From positions 186,001 through 250,000 of the forward strand of contig CAMPDV010000203.1 in NCBI GenBank assembly GCA_946699065.1: a DNA stretch of 64,000 nt, written 5' to 3'. Both the position numbers and the translations under genes were made by a program. Below the pieces are notes generated by a model, which saw nothing but the letters and a program-made list of their open reading frames with translations, was not told the origin of the DNA and searched no databases. The stretch comes from Loxodes magnus (lineage: Eukaryota > Ciliophora > Karyorelictea > Loxodida > Loxodidae). Below, in pieces: positions 1 through 10,927 of the stretch; positions within the stretch are counted from its first letter, which is position 1; every line of letters starts with the position of its first letter.

Positions 1-1280
1 TTTCTCTACATACTCCATTGAGATTATCATAATATCCATATAGCTAAGATTTTTTAAAGACTTTTGATAGATAGAATTCTCGCTAAAGATTTAAAGTTGG
101 TTCATTTTTAGAAAATAATAATTTCCAGTATATATAATTTGTTATCTTTACAATAAATTTCAGGATCTTTCATTTTAAGTCTAAACAGTAATCGTTCTCT
201 TTTAATCCTTATTAATAAACTTACAAAATATTATATGTCATTATCTTTTTAGACATTAGACTTGCTTAAGATACTATAAGGAAAATATTTTTTTAGATAA
301 TTTTAATAAAATATGTATACAATTAAACTTCATATTAGGAAATAAATTTTTATCTTTATTGTATCTATAATTTTAATAATAAGATATACTTAAAAATCAT
401 CTAATTATATTAAAATATTTAAATATTTTCACTTTTAAAAAGCAGTATATTAGATATACAAAGTATATTTTTTTATCTTATTCTCTTTTTCATTTTAATT
501 TGCATATATCAGTTTACTATAAAGTAAATAATCAGGTAATCTATTAAAAAATATTACTCTAGATTTAACGATATTACTTTAGTGTATAAGTAAATGATTT
601 ATATATCAACTAAAATTAAATAAATTTTGGCTTATATTTTCTTTTTCGAACATATTTATTAACCATCGATTTAATAAATTATATTTAATTGACGATAGGG
701 AAAATTGAGGGATTATTTTAAAAGAAAAAAAGAAAAACTAAAAACTAAAAGCAGTGCGGTTGATTTCAAAGCAACAGAAATTGAATAAATAATTAAACTT
801 CAAAACAAATTTAGATTTAGCTCTTATCTGATATAGTTTTTCCAAAATATATCATATTTTTTATATTATATAGTCAATTATAGATATTTAGTACAATCAT
901 TTTTATAAATAGTATCATTTTTTTAGCATATTTAAATGGTCGGGAGATATGCATACTCCCTCAAAGAATTATTTACTGAAGATCTGCAGCTTTAAGCAGC
1001 AAAAGGAAAGGGGGATTAAATAATGTGAAGATAACTTACAAGACTATATAACTCCATATGTAGTTTTCAAGAGGAAGATTTTCAACGGGGCAAGAAAATT
1101 ATCATAATGGCTACTTTCCACATAAAAAACTTGATCGTGGTTTCCAACATGTTAAAAAAAATGTAGCGAGAACCTGGCTTGGATTCTAGGGAACGCAATT
1201 TTGTTTGGCTTTTAGTTTACTATTATTATAAATAATTTTTTAATATTGCTTTGTTCATTGTTCGAAGGTGAGCAACAAGG

Positions 1281-1545
1281 TCATCTTCATCATAGGTTGG
1301 GGAAGTTAAGTACCCATAATCGACTTTATGTCTTCCTTTGCTTTGGTTTGGCCTCGAGACATAAGATTCTTAGACCTTCGGCACTGGCTTAGTTAAAATT
1401 TATTTTTAATTCTGGAACGAAAAAGAAATAATATTGCGAGCTTCATCAGAGGTGGGGAATTTAAGTACCCATAATTGACACATGTCGTCCTCTGCTTTGG
1501 TGATGCAATGAGACACAATCCTGCCATGTCCTTGGACCTCCAGCA
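1281..1545 (+). repeat. Two diverged structured units of about 105 bp in the arm
   Basis: Units at 1281-1384 and 1441-1545 share a TCATC block, a TGGGGAA...TAAGTACCCATAAT hairpin-like block and a GCTTTGG block in the same order. In the first unit TTATGTCT pairs with AGACATAA around the GCTTTGG loop; in the second the equivalent arms are shorter but still partly complementary. The right arm has the same pair, inverted, near 18300-18580. They are not recognised as any known RNA class; conserved order with loop and stem conservation suggests a transcribed structured RNA. No ORF is obvious. Confidence 0.6.
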
Positions 1546-1572
1546 AGTATTAAAGATACGAGTATTCTAAAA

Positions 1573-1686
1573 TTATATCATTATTGAACATTTTTATCAG
1601 TACTGAATAATTATACCAGTATTGAACAAGTCTACCAGTATCTGATAATTTTATCAGTAACAAACATTCTTGTTAGTATGAAACAT
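1573..1686 (+). repeat. Six tandem 19-bp iterons (left arm)
   Basis: Six consecutive units of exactly 19 bp with consensus close to TTNTACCAGTATTGAACAA. The CAGTA core is kept in most units while the edges vary. The array ends 7 bp before the stem-loop that terminates the arm. Constant unit length with sequence divergence argues for old repeats kept in register, as in protein-binding arrays, rather than a recent microsatellite. Function is not known. Confidence 0.8.
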
Positions 1687-1693
1687 TTTTTAA

Positions 1694-1750
1694 AGAGCTG
1701 CACATCAACGAGAGTGCTACGCGCTCTATAATCAAATTTATTTATTTATA
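1694..1750 (+). other. Retroelement 3' stem-loop plus TTTA tail (left arm)
   Basis: Stem-loop 1694-1727 of the family found at nine places in the window: AGAGC, bulged U, a GCG-type stem, a CACC-type stem, 5-nt loop, then CUA bulge, CGC and GCUCU. This copy has changes in the inner stem. It is followed by ATAATC, AAATTTATTTATTTATA. The same ending closes the LINE ORF2 at 54854, which identifies it as a LINE/SINE 3' terminus. Confidence 0.75.
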
Positions 1751-2880
1751 TATACTAAATAATAAAATTCTCTTTGAAAATTTAGAATAATATCCTTACT
1801 AGAATACTGATATTCAAATAATTCCAGCCAAATATCAGTGTCAATAATCAGTAAAAAATTAATATAAGCTAAGACTTTATCAACATCTTTAGCAAAGTTA
1901 AAAAACTTATTTAAGTAAACATATTTAAATTAAATTTTAAAATTTTATAAATAAAAATATTACATAAGAAGCTATTATTATTTAGTCATTAAAATATATA
2001 TATTCTTAATAAAATTTCTCTAGTGAAAGTATCATAATTTTTATCTAACATAATTTGAGATTGAATCTATATATAAAATATTAGTTAATGCTAAGTAATT
2101 AAAATTTAAATATTTATTAAGAACTTTTTTACCAATAAAAAAAATAAAAATTTATTACTATAAAAAGTGTTAAATTAATAGTAAATATTTATCAAATATT
2201 GTATTTAAATACTAATTCTTTATTTTAATAATGGAAGCTATATAAATATTTATATTTGAAGAATAAAATTAAAAGTTATTAGAAAGTTAATAACATAAAA
2301 TTTATTAAATAATTAGTTATTGTATTGACTTGCTTCGTTTTGGTCTAAAATTGACTATTCTAATTAATATAATATCAAGAAAAAATTGAATTATTATTTA
2401 TCATAGAATATAGATATATTGTAATCTTATAATTATTAAGTTAAAAAACATATGATGATTCAAGCTTTTTAGGATAATTTAGTTTAAGTTAATTTTAGTC
2501 AAAATAAATTTATCAAAAATAAAAATATCATACAAATAGTATGAAAATTTACACTTAAAAAGCCTTTATATCTATATTAATTTGAATTAAAATTTAAAAG
2601 TTCCTATAGTAATTACTATAATAAATATAAAATAAACTTTATTTAAAAAGAGAAATGCAATATAATAAAGATAAAATGCTAAAAATTAATAAAATAATAC
2701 CAAGCTAAAGATGTAAATAAATCTAAATTTATTAATAAAAATATAAAGTATATAATTTACTATCAAAAATGTATGCTTTAGATAATGAAAGCTTATTGAG
2801 AAGTTTTCTTTTCTTTGAGATATATTTCAAGTGAAAAACTTTAGAGTGATATTAAGAAAAATGAATAAAGTAAATTTAAA
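1751..2880. other. AT-rich stretch, nothing recognised
   Basis: Very AT-rich sequence just inside the left arm. No domain, repeat-family match or RNA structure was seen. Confidence 0.5.
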
Positions 2881-3474
2881 GGGATACAGAGAAGGGGCTG
2901 CTTTCTTAAGAGAGGATTACTTCATATTCAACCAATAGGTTCTTAAATCTTTGAGGTTCTATCCTCCCATCATTGTCAAGTCTTCGAAGTTGTTAGCTCT
3001 GCATACATCTTTTTTGCTTGTGATTTATCTATTACATATCAGGTAAAATTATTTCAAATCATTCCAAATTTTCTTCTAAATTTATTTTCTCTATTAGCAT
3101 CGTCTTTATAAATTATTTGTTCTTCTACATATGAAACATTTATTCTTTAAACACTTTTCTTAGGTTAGTTCCGTCTGTTTCTACTTCTCTCCTTTTAATC
3201 ATTGAATGGATTGCATAACCTAGGATTTTACGTTTATCTCAAATCTTTTCAATTTTATATAAATATTTTCATTCATTTCATATAGTTGCTCCAACTTCCT
3301 GTTAAATTCATCAAGTCTGATGTTCACTTCGCATTAGTTCTTGATTCTTTGGGCATGTGTTTCTTTTTAAGCATGTCATTGCTAGACTTAGGTTAGAAAC
3401 TCAATCTGTTTTTTCAGATCTTAATTTTAACCTATAAGAACTAAGAAGAGCTTAACCATCTCCTCTTTTTTCAT
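2881..3474 (-). CDS. LINE ORF1 (gag-like): coiled coil plus CCHC-type knuckle
   Basis: One uninterrupted frame with UAA/UAG as Gln and UGA as Trp, from an ATG at 3474. Residues 1-120 are Lys/Glu/Leu/Gln-rich and predicted coiled coil. A zinc-knuckle follows at about residues 112-125 (C-F-I-C, four residues, Asn in place of the His, four residues, Cys; coded at about 3097-3141). The family is the RNA-binding ORF1 of non-LTR retrotransposons. It differs in sequence from the main ORF1 lineage of this window, so it represents a second ORF1 subfamily. It is divergently placed, 103 bp from the ORF1 at 3578. Its 3' limit is not determined; no strong terminal UGA was chosen. Confidence 0.55.
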
Positions 3475-3577
3475 TCCTAAGATCTGTTCTTTAAGGAAAA
3501 AGGATATAAATTAATTTTTATACAAAGAATAATCCTTCTAAGTCATTACGACACTTAATTCGCTTAATTTTGAAATA

Positions 3578-4237
3578 ATGGAAAAATATTTATGCCTTAC
3601 TTAGCTCAAAATAAACCTCCTATTTTTAGAAGAACCACTTGGAAATCCAGAATTAAAAAAACTTCCGACACAAACTCAAATAAAAATATTATCTAAGTCA
3701 TTAAAAGAGTTTATGTTTAAAAATAGATACCTCACTGATAAAGTAGAAAAACTAATAATGTCTTTACTTGAGAAACAATATTAATCATCATAAGAAATAG
3801 AAAACAAACTGGAACAAAGAATTCTTTAAATTTAATAATAAATTCAGGTAACGCCATTTTCGATTTAACAGAATTAATCAGATCCTATGGAAATAGAAAA
3901 TGAAGCCTCAAATTAAAATAAACAGTAAACATTTATTTAAAATAAGTAGTAAATTTAAATTAAATAAGTGTTACAGGAATAATAATTTAAAAGAAGAATA
4001 AAATGCTACGTGTGCAATAAATAACACCAATGAAAATACTGTTACTAACTAAACGAAATTTAAAGAAAGAATAAATAAGATATTTTTAGAAAACTATTTA
4101 GGATATATCCAACATAAAGCGGAAACATTTATTGAAAAAGATTCTTTAATTCAAATCTTAATCCTTAGAGAAATAATTAGGAACATTACATGCAAGATGA
4201 AAACTATTCAGAATATTAAAGGATGGTGCACTAATGA
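3578..4237 (+). CDS. LINE ORF1 (gag-like) with CCHC knuckle
   Basis: ATG at 3578 opens a 219-codon frame to UGA at 4235-4237, with all UAA/UAG codons read as Gln. The N-terminal half is helical; a Gln-rich segment rich in UAA/UAG follows; then a zinc knuckle C-Y-V-C, N-K-Q, H, Q-W-K-Y, C (coded at 4013-4042), one residue shorter than the canonical C-X2-C-X4-H-X4-C. The UGA stop falls inside a decayed copy of the retroelement stem-loop, the arrangement expected at an element 3' end. It is likely an RNA-binding retroelement protein. Confidence 0.55.
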
Positions 4238-4265
4238 AGTGCTACACCGCTTAACTAAGTCTAGT
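4221..4265 (+). other. Possible decayed retroelement 3' stem-loop
   Basis: GGTGCAC...AGTGCTACACCGC resembles the loop side of the window's 3' stem-loop family, but the outer stem is lost and no TTTA tail follows. It coincides with the UGA stop of the preceding ORF1. Confidence 0.3.
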
Positions 4266-4269
4266 AGTA

Positions 4270-4700
4270 ATTCATGACAAACTAATGGAGACAAGCTGAT
4301 AGAATAGTTCAGATGGCTGACTACTAAGGCTTTAACAAAGCTTTTTAACTTTTAATTTTTTAACTCTATCATATCATTTAAAACTAAAATAAAGAAAATA
4401 TAAAAAATTTACATATTATTTAAAAAATTTTAGCATTAAAATTTGTTCCTTCATCCCTTTTATAAATAAAATAGTAACTATGCATTAATATATTTAAATT
4501 TAATTGAGTAATATGATATAAAATTATCTTTCTATGCTTTTTATGTAAAATTTGCAATTAAAATTATAGAATATCTAGTCTTTCCCAAAAATTCTTATTG
4601 CATTAATTTTTATAAAAAGTTAAAATTTTTAAATTTTTAAAAATTTTAAAACTTCTAACTCTTTTTAAAACTAAATTAAATATTACTATCACTTAAAAAA
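4270..4700. other. AT-rich stretch, nothing recognised
   Basis: Homopolymer-rich AT sequence between two ORF1 relics; no feature seen. Confidence 0.4.
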
Positions 4701-5540
4701 ATGGAGTCTTTAAATCTTGTCCCGGCTTTTCTTGAGCAAAGAAGATAAAAAAGCTCTAGAGAAAAAGCAGGCATAGTAAAATATTAAGAGAATTTTTCTC
4801 CCCACTTACAAAACTAAAATAGAGCCTAATAACTATAATAAACACCTCCTAAAGTAATTAAAAGAAAGGAATCTAATATAATAACAGGAAAATAATTTCC
4901 ATCAAAGATAATTAAAAAGGAAATCAATATTTAACAGTTAGTATTGAAATATCCAGTCTCTAGGAAGAGATTAAAGTGTATAAGTAGGAAAATTAAGAAC
5001 TAAGAAACTTATTACAGCTTGGGTAATATAACTTAGAGATTAAAATTATTAATTAAGAAAGGGAACTCCAAGTATATTGGAACATTTAAACTGAACATAG
5101 GTAAGAAGCAAGAAGGCTTGGAAATGTCGTATAAAAACAAGAGTTGGAGTTTATTAAGCAAAAGAATATTAGCACAAATATAAATAATTAGACAAATTAG
5201 ATGGAGATATAATAAAAAGAGGTAATAAATCGAAAACTAATCAGATAAGTAAGGAAGAAATGCTACTGCTGTAAGAGTAAGTGACATCTGTACAAGAATT
5301 GCTAAAAATTTTAGAATTTTAAGAAAAAATCTTGACACAAAGAATAAGAAAAATTCTAGAGACTCTATTGCAACTAGCATGGAGATATTTACAGAAGAAA
5401 ATGATGTGAAGTACCTTTTGAAATAATAAGAAAAAGAAATCAAAGAAACTGAGAAGACTTTAGTGAAGATAAATTAATTAGAAAATCAACAATGATGAGA
5501 AGTGTTGCTGATAAAACAACTTATTTTAAACGGTGTCCAG
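4701..5540 (+). pseudogene. LINE ORF1 relic, main lineage (coiled coil, CCHC)
   Basis: ATG at 4701 opens a reading that shifts frame near 4920. The second frame then reads a coiled coil matching the ORF1 at 62922 (shared L-Q-E-E, K-x-E-N and N-Q-E-R-E-L blocks) and a perfect zinc knuckle C-Y-C-C, K-S-K-W, H, L-Y-K-N, C at 5261-5302, where the W is UGA. The frame change shows that the copy is broken unless it is a sequence error. No ORF2 follows, so the element is incomplete. Confidence 0.65.
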
Positions 5541-6045
5541 ATTGGCACTGTTAAACAGTTTAATTTTGTATTTTGTATATTACTATCACTTAAAATCAAA
5601 CAAAGTATTTAAAAAATTAGATTTAATATTAATCCTTTTAAAATTTTTATATTTGTCTACTTATAAAAAATTAAAACTTATTTAATAATATAAAATTAAA
5701 AGCATTAATTATCATAAAAAGTAAATATATATTATTAAGACTCATAATTAAACAAACTTTTTTATTAATAAGTTTAATTGTTCTTCTTTCTAAATTCCTC
5801 TCATTAGTTGCTCAAATACCTCTTCTTGTCCTCCACACTCATCTAAATATTATTTGTATCACAATTCTTAAACATCAAACCATAATCAGAATATATTTAA
5901 TTTCAATCTACCTACTTTATTATTTAGTAATATTATTAATAATACTTACCTATTTTTATTACTAGTCATTTAGATCTTAGTTTTTATTTAATACTCTCTA
6001 TGTATTCTATCTTATTATAATGTATTCGATACTTTAAAATGTAAA
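5541..6045. other. AT-rich region 3' of the WD40 gene
   Basis: If the UGA at 6046 is not the true stop, the WD40 frame could run into this region, but the translation loses WD40 character at once. Nothing else is seen. Confidence 0.4.
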
Positions 6046-7752
6046 TCATGGATGACCATTTCCTGATACTAACCATTTATTGTCACTTGATATATTCAAA
6101 CTACCTATACAATCAGTATGACTTACAAGAGTACATACACATAAATTAGTTGCCGTATTTCATATCTTAATGGTCTTGTCACTTGAACCCGATATAATAT
6201 GCTTATTATTTTATGTTATCTTAACTACTAATATAGCACCTGAATGACCAGATAAAGTTTTAATAGATTGACCAGTCTAGAAGTCCCATATCTTTATCAT
6301 ATTATCATGAATTCCTGATACGATTCATTTCTAATCACTTGATATTGCTACAGATCATACATAACTTGTATGTCCCTTCAAAGTATTATTTAACTAACCA
6401 GTTGTAAAGTCCCATATCTTTATCTTATTATCAGGAGATGCTGAACCTGATATGATTCATTTCTGATCACTTGAAATCGCTACAGAGCTTACATATGATG
6501 AGTGACCTTAGATAATATTGGGGTGCTCAGTTGTGATTGAAGTGAGATTGGAATTAGTGAAGTTGCAGTTTATGAACTTTGTATTTCGTAAGTTACATAA
6601 TTGTAAGTTAGTGTTAGAAAAATTGCAATCGGTGAAAATACTGTCGGATAAATCTGCATTAGTTAGATTTAAATTATTTAGATTAACTTAGTCGAATTTG
6701 AAGTTCATGAAATTTAAGAGAGTAATTGCATTAGCTTAAGCTTACTATAAGTCTTAAGATTATCTTGATAATTCTATCATTTGAACTAACTTTTACTAGA
6801 GTTCTTAGTTTTTTATTTAAGACAACTACAACAATGTATCATTACTTTCTTTCAAACCAGACTTATTCAAAGGATTCTACAACAAGATTTATAAGTCTAT
6901 ATTCTCTTACCCAAATTGATTCAAGAATTAACGCAGTTAATCAAAAGTTATGCTATTAAAGTTTGATATTTTATAATTTGAGATATTTGTTTACTCTTAT
7001 TTTATTGTAATATTTTACTTTTAGCTAAACTTAATATTTTATTAAGCACCTTAAAATTTAACTTCTTCTGTAATTTTTTGCTTTATTATCATTCTGCTAA
7101 TTTACATTTTATTCTACTGAAAATAATTATCAATTAGCTAGTGAACTTATTACTCTGTTAGTAATTAACCCTAAGACTACTGTTTTAAGTATGTAAACAA
7201 TTCGAGAATTAAATCTTGTGTCAGTATCTTAAAATTATTCAGATCCTATAATTAGATTACATTTTCCTATAACTCTTGAATTTACTTAAGTATTAATAAA
7301 AACAAATTTTATTACTCGTGTAAATTCTATAATCTTACCTACTATGATTATGAGCTTTATTAAAATGATAATTGTTCTATCGTATTCTTTATTTTGTCTA
7401 GCTCGTTTATGTAATTACCTTAATGATGAATATTACTTTTTAAATTTTCCTTTATAACTTTTAAAATTTGCTAGCAAACCAAACTTAATAGAGATCTAAA
7501 AAGCTTTTGACTGTCATTTAGTGATGCTATTAAGCTTTTATAATTATTTTACTTCTAAAAATATTTGTATTTCAAGTATCTTATATAATTGTTTGTCTAT
7601 AAGTCATTATTCCAACATGCAATCTTTTTTGTAAGTGAATAAAATGTTTTGAGGCATTATAAACAAGAAATGCATCCACATGGAAGTTATTTTTCTAGAC
7701 ACTATTATTAATCTAAAGGTTTCAGACAATTTGGACATTAATAATAATCCAT
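6046..7752 (-). CDS. RING-type, pentapeptide-repeat and WD40-repeat protein
   Basis: A 568-codon frame from ATG at 7752 with no internal indel. Residues 6-33 form a RING-like cluster: C6-X2-C9, C18, then L-P-C-G-C-I-S-C-L-Q-C (C25-X-C27-X2-C30-X2-C33). Long helical/coiled segments follow to about residue 350. Around 355-405 are pentapeptide repeats (N-A-D-L-S, N-C-N-F-T, N-S-N-L). From about 416 come three full WD40 repeats and part of a fourth, with G-H, S-S-D-Q-K, S-G and K-I-W-D motifs. UGA codes Trp at K-W-I-I-S-G, Y-V-W-S and K-I-W-N; UAG/UAA code Gln. RING and WD40 suggest an E3 ubiquitin-ligase or scaffold role. The stop is taken as UGA 6046-6048, where WD40 similarity ends; four repeats are few for a propeller, so the C-terminus may be truncated. 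Confidence 0.85.
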
Positions 7753-7919
7753 TTTAAAAACAAAAGATGTCTAGTATAAAGAGATTAATTATTTGGAAAA
7801 TAGAAAACTAAAATATCTAAATAAAGAAACAAAATAAATATTATTGTAAGTTATGAAGATGTTAATTATAGGACATTAATTAATTTACTAATAATAGAAG
7901 TTAATATGATAATCTAGTT

Positions 7920-8125
7920 TAAATAAGGAGTATCATTCTTCCAATCAAATTGGCTGAAACTCTGCTACTTGGAGATACTCCTCTAGCGAAGAAACAAGCA
8001 AAAATCAGAGTACGAGCTGAGATGAACAAGATCAGAGAGAAAAGATAGCATTAAAGTAAAAGAAGTCAGATACAAAGGTCTCTTAGAGTAGCTTCAATAG
8101 CAGCCTTATATAAGAAAAAAATTTA
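7920..8125 (+). mobile_element. SINE-like element, family A, lacking its tail
   Basis: It matches, in the same order, the elements at 10591, 10928 and 23580: an AAATA(A/G)GGA start, a TTCC block, an AAACTCTG-TAC block, and a shared ACAAAGGTCTCTTAGAGTA block followed by GCCTTATATAAGA. It ends in A-rich sequence without the stem-loop. It lies just upstream of the RING/WD40 gene, in divergent orientation. Confidence 0.65.
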
Positions 8126-9118
8126 AAACAAATACTATCACTAGGGGGATTTACACTGAAAAATTAATTAAAATTTTAAAATTATAAATATTAAATAAAT
8201 AATCAAAAATAATTAAAACTCTTAATAAAAAATAAAATATTTCTTTAAAAAAATATCCTTTTCTGACCAGCACGCAGGTCCCTAGATTCCTTATTTTAAA
8301 ATAAGTTCATTTGCAGATTTATGTTCATTCTAAAATGGATTTCTACTTTCATATTTTTCCATTTCAAATTGGATAAAAGATAGTAAGATATTTATAAACT
8401 TCACGATGATTGATACGGGAAAAAACAAATATAAGTAAAATTGTATATGAAACTAAAAAATTAAAAAATGTTTCAAAAATTAATTAAAAATAAAATTTTT
8501 TTAAACTTCTTTACCTTTATGTTTCTTTCTTTTTTTAATATATTTCTATTTTTATCGTGATTTTCATTTTTTTTGTTTTCTATTTTCTAGATAAAATTTT
8601 TAACGTTTTGTTTTACGTTAATATTTTTTTACTTTTAAACCATTTTTTGTTGATTATTTTAAAATTATTTTTTCATTTTTGGTTTAAAAATTAATTTTAT
8701 TCTATTGAAAAATACAGTTTTTAATTCTTTATAGTTTTCTCTTTTTAAGATTTTATCTTGAAAGATTTAAGATTTTTGTTTAAATTAATTTTTTAACTAT
8801 AAATTTTTTTGATAATTTTTTTTGATAAATTAAAGGGATTTTAGATTTTTATAAAATAAATTTTAATGTTTTATTTAAGATTACTTGCATTTACAATTTT
8901 TTATCAAATTTTTTGCAAAGAGTTTTTTATTTTAGGAAAAAAGGCTATGATTTTTTTCTTTTCTCATATTTCCTTTTAATACATTTTTTTACATGTTTTA
9001 TTTTATTTTTTTAGATTAATCTAATTAAACATTCGATATATTTTTGTTTTCCTTTTATATTTTTAATTATATTTTAAAAGATAGTTTCTTGATATTCGAG
9101 TTTATTTTATTTTATATA
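8126..9118. other. T-rich stretch
   Basis: Long T-rich, homopolymer-filled sequence with no recognisable coding or structured element. Confidence 0.4.
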
Positions 9119-9545
9119 ATATGGACATCGGCCGCGTCAGACAAATTAGTAGGTAATCTGGTGCAGTTTATACTGCATTACGAGTAATCTCGCACTAGAT
9201 GCCATTAAGGGGAAGGGTGGATAAGCTCCGTTGAGACATACCTAACTTATCCCGAGGGTTCACTCTAGCAGTATGAAAGTTAGACTGACGGGCCTTCTAA
9301 TTACCGACTTAATAACTATCTCTTATTTGGACCTTATTCAAGAAGACTGAAACATTTGACTCAAGGTTTAAGAATAAATTTTAATAAGAAGATTCCCTAT
9401 TTGGAGAAGCTGACATGACTCATCGTACCTCTAGAATTTTAACAAGAAACATGAGAATATTTTCTTAATATTAAATATTAATATTGAAAGAGCTGCGCGC
9501 CAATAAGGTGCTACGCGCTCTATAATCATTTTTATATATTTATTA
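9119..9545 (+). mobile_element. SINE-like element, family B, with full 3' stem-loop
   Basis: A GC-richer body (9119-9480) with an unrelated sequence from family A but the same 3' end. The body contains GCAGTTTATACTGC and CGAGTAATCTCG hairpins and a longer GGATAAG/CTTATCC stem, suggesting derivation from a structured RNA. A GGGTTCACTCTAG segment loosely resembles a polymerase III B box. The 3' stem-loop is 9489-9521 (inner stem CGCC/GGUG keeps pairing through a G-U), followed by ATAATC and a TATTTATT tail. The source RNA was not recognised. Confidence 0.65.
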
Positions 9546-9589
9546 ATAATATTCTACTTAGATTTGTATATATATTTTTTTAAATGTCA

Positions 9590-10375
9590 AACTTCAAAAA
9601 GGAATTTTTAGCTCCTTAGAAATAGTAGGCTAGTATATAGAGAAATAGGAGGAGTAGAAACAACTTTAGAAAGTTGCACATGCACAAACGTCAACATCGA
9701 AGGAAAAACCTAGGAAGCAAGTGAAGTCCGCTTTGCCTCAAGAAATTATGGAATTCAATCCTTCTGGCCAAATGAGTATGGAATAGCTTATCAAAGTAGT
9801 ACTAAACCTCCAGAAGAAGTCAGGAAGCTCAGAAAAGAGAATAGAAGCTGACAGAAAAGATCCAGCATGGACTTCAAGATATCTTAGACCTCAGAATTGT
9901 CAATTAAGAGAGGGAGGTTGACGCTCTTTGGAATTACTAGCGAGAGTAAATCAGTTAGACAAAAACTTAAGTGGCGAGGATATAAGCTTAAAATTCTTAG
10001 ATTGAAAACATTTTACAGAGTCAGAAGACGCAGTTTAACTAGAACAGAACGAAAAAATGGAGATTGAAAAATCTCCTAAAGAAATAAAGAAAGACGAAAA
10101 ACTGATTAGGATTTAGAAACTAAGCTATTATTGTAAAAGTAAATATCATCTGTGGAAGAACTATGCAGAATTTTGTAAAGTCAAGGAAAAATCATGAAAA
10201 AAAACAAATCTATTAGCAAATAAAGAGAAGAAAAAGTTAGATTTGATGCGTAGAGAATGGAGTGGTTTACATGTTGAAAATGTTTTGAATCCAAAACTAG
10301 AAATTTTAAGATAGAAGTACAACAAAACAAGAATCTCGAGTGCTAGAGCTCGTAAAAAATTAGACTCAAATTTCA
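9590..10375 (+). pseudogene. LINE ORF1 relic, main lineage
   Basis: Nucleotide-level match to the ORF1 at 62922, beginning directly after the family B tail. The block F-N-P-S-G-Q-M-S-M-E-Q-L is identical in both. A one-base deletion in the coiled-coil region shifts frame. The zinc knuckle is damaged (Ser and Tyr replace the first and last Cys: S-Y-Y-C, K-S-K-Y, H, L-W-K-N, Y). The conserved C-terminal segment with D-L-M and S-S-A-R-A-R-K-K-L-D is still readable. Confidence 0.75.
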
Positions 10376-10590
10376 AATTATTAATTTACATTTTAGAAAG
10401 CAATTTTATAAAAAATTGAGAATATATACAAAAAACCATTAAATTAAAATAGATTTAGAAACTTTATTATTAGTAATATTCAATAAAAATAAATACATGC
10501 TATTTAAATGACTAAACTTGATCTATTTCATTATATCACTATTATTTAGTAAAAACCTTCTTAAAAATTAATTAAATTATAAAAAATTAA

Positions 10591-10905
10591 ATTAAAGAGG
10601 GTATAGCATCTTAACGGTGCACAGCTCTTATAAAGCAATTTTTTAAGTATCAATATTTCTTCTATAGAAGTCCTCCATTATTAAAATTCACTTAAAAAAG
10701 TCTCGCCTTCTAAAGGACTTAAATTGGAGTGATATCCTAATAGACCTTAGTGTCTGATATCTTTCAACATAGGCGTAAAATGATGCCTCAAATCCCGTTC
10801 CCCCGATTCCTTTAAAGATTCTTGATTAATTCTTCGTCCACTGGGTACATTCTGGTAAAAGTCTCGGTCAATCTCAGTGAGAGTATTTCTCTTCCCTATT
10901 GAAAT
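10591..10905 (-). mobile_element. SINE-like element, family A, complete
   Basis: Minus-strand element starting AATAGGGAAGAG near 10900 and ending with the stem-loop at 10596-10628 and a T/A tail. Its stem-loop carries GUG/UAC in the middle stem where the consensus is GCG/CGC, a paired change that keeps base pairing. It sits immediately 3' of another family A element on the same strand. Confidence 0.75.
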
Positions 10906-10927
10906 AAAAATATTTAATAAATAAATA

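Larger units (their letters stand above)
1..1750 (+). repeat. Left arm of a large inverted repeat
   Basis: This segment recurs as a reverse complement at about 18100-19855 with only scattered differences. The outer 0.9 kb is very AT-rich; the inner 0.8 kb is much richer in G and C and carries short palindromes (for example GGGAG...CTCCC near 945-962), two related structured units, six iterons and a terminal stem-loop with a TTTA tail. The arm may extend left of the window. Similarity between arms stops just inside the TTTA tail, so the inner end looks like the 3' end of a retroposed element rather than an arbitrary duplication edge. It could be two tail-to-tail copies of one non-autonomous element, or the terminal repeats of one 19.9-kb element. 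No transposase, integrase or DNA polymerase was recognised between the arms. Confidence 0.9.

Noticed and set aside
9119..9480. Ribosomal RNA or tRNA gene
   Set aside because: GC-rich and structured, but no rRNA core motif or cloverleaf could be drawn, and it ends in the LINE-type tail.
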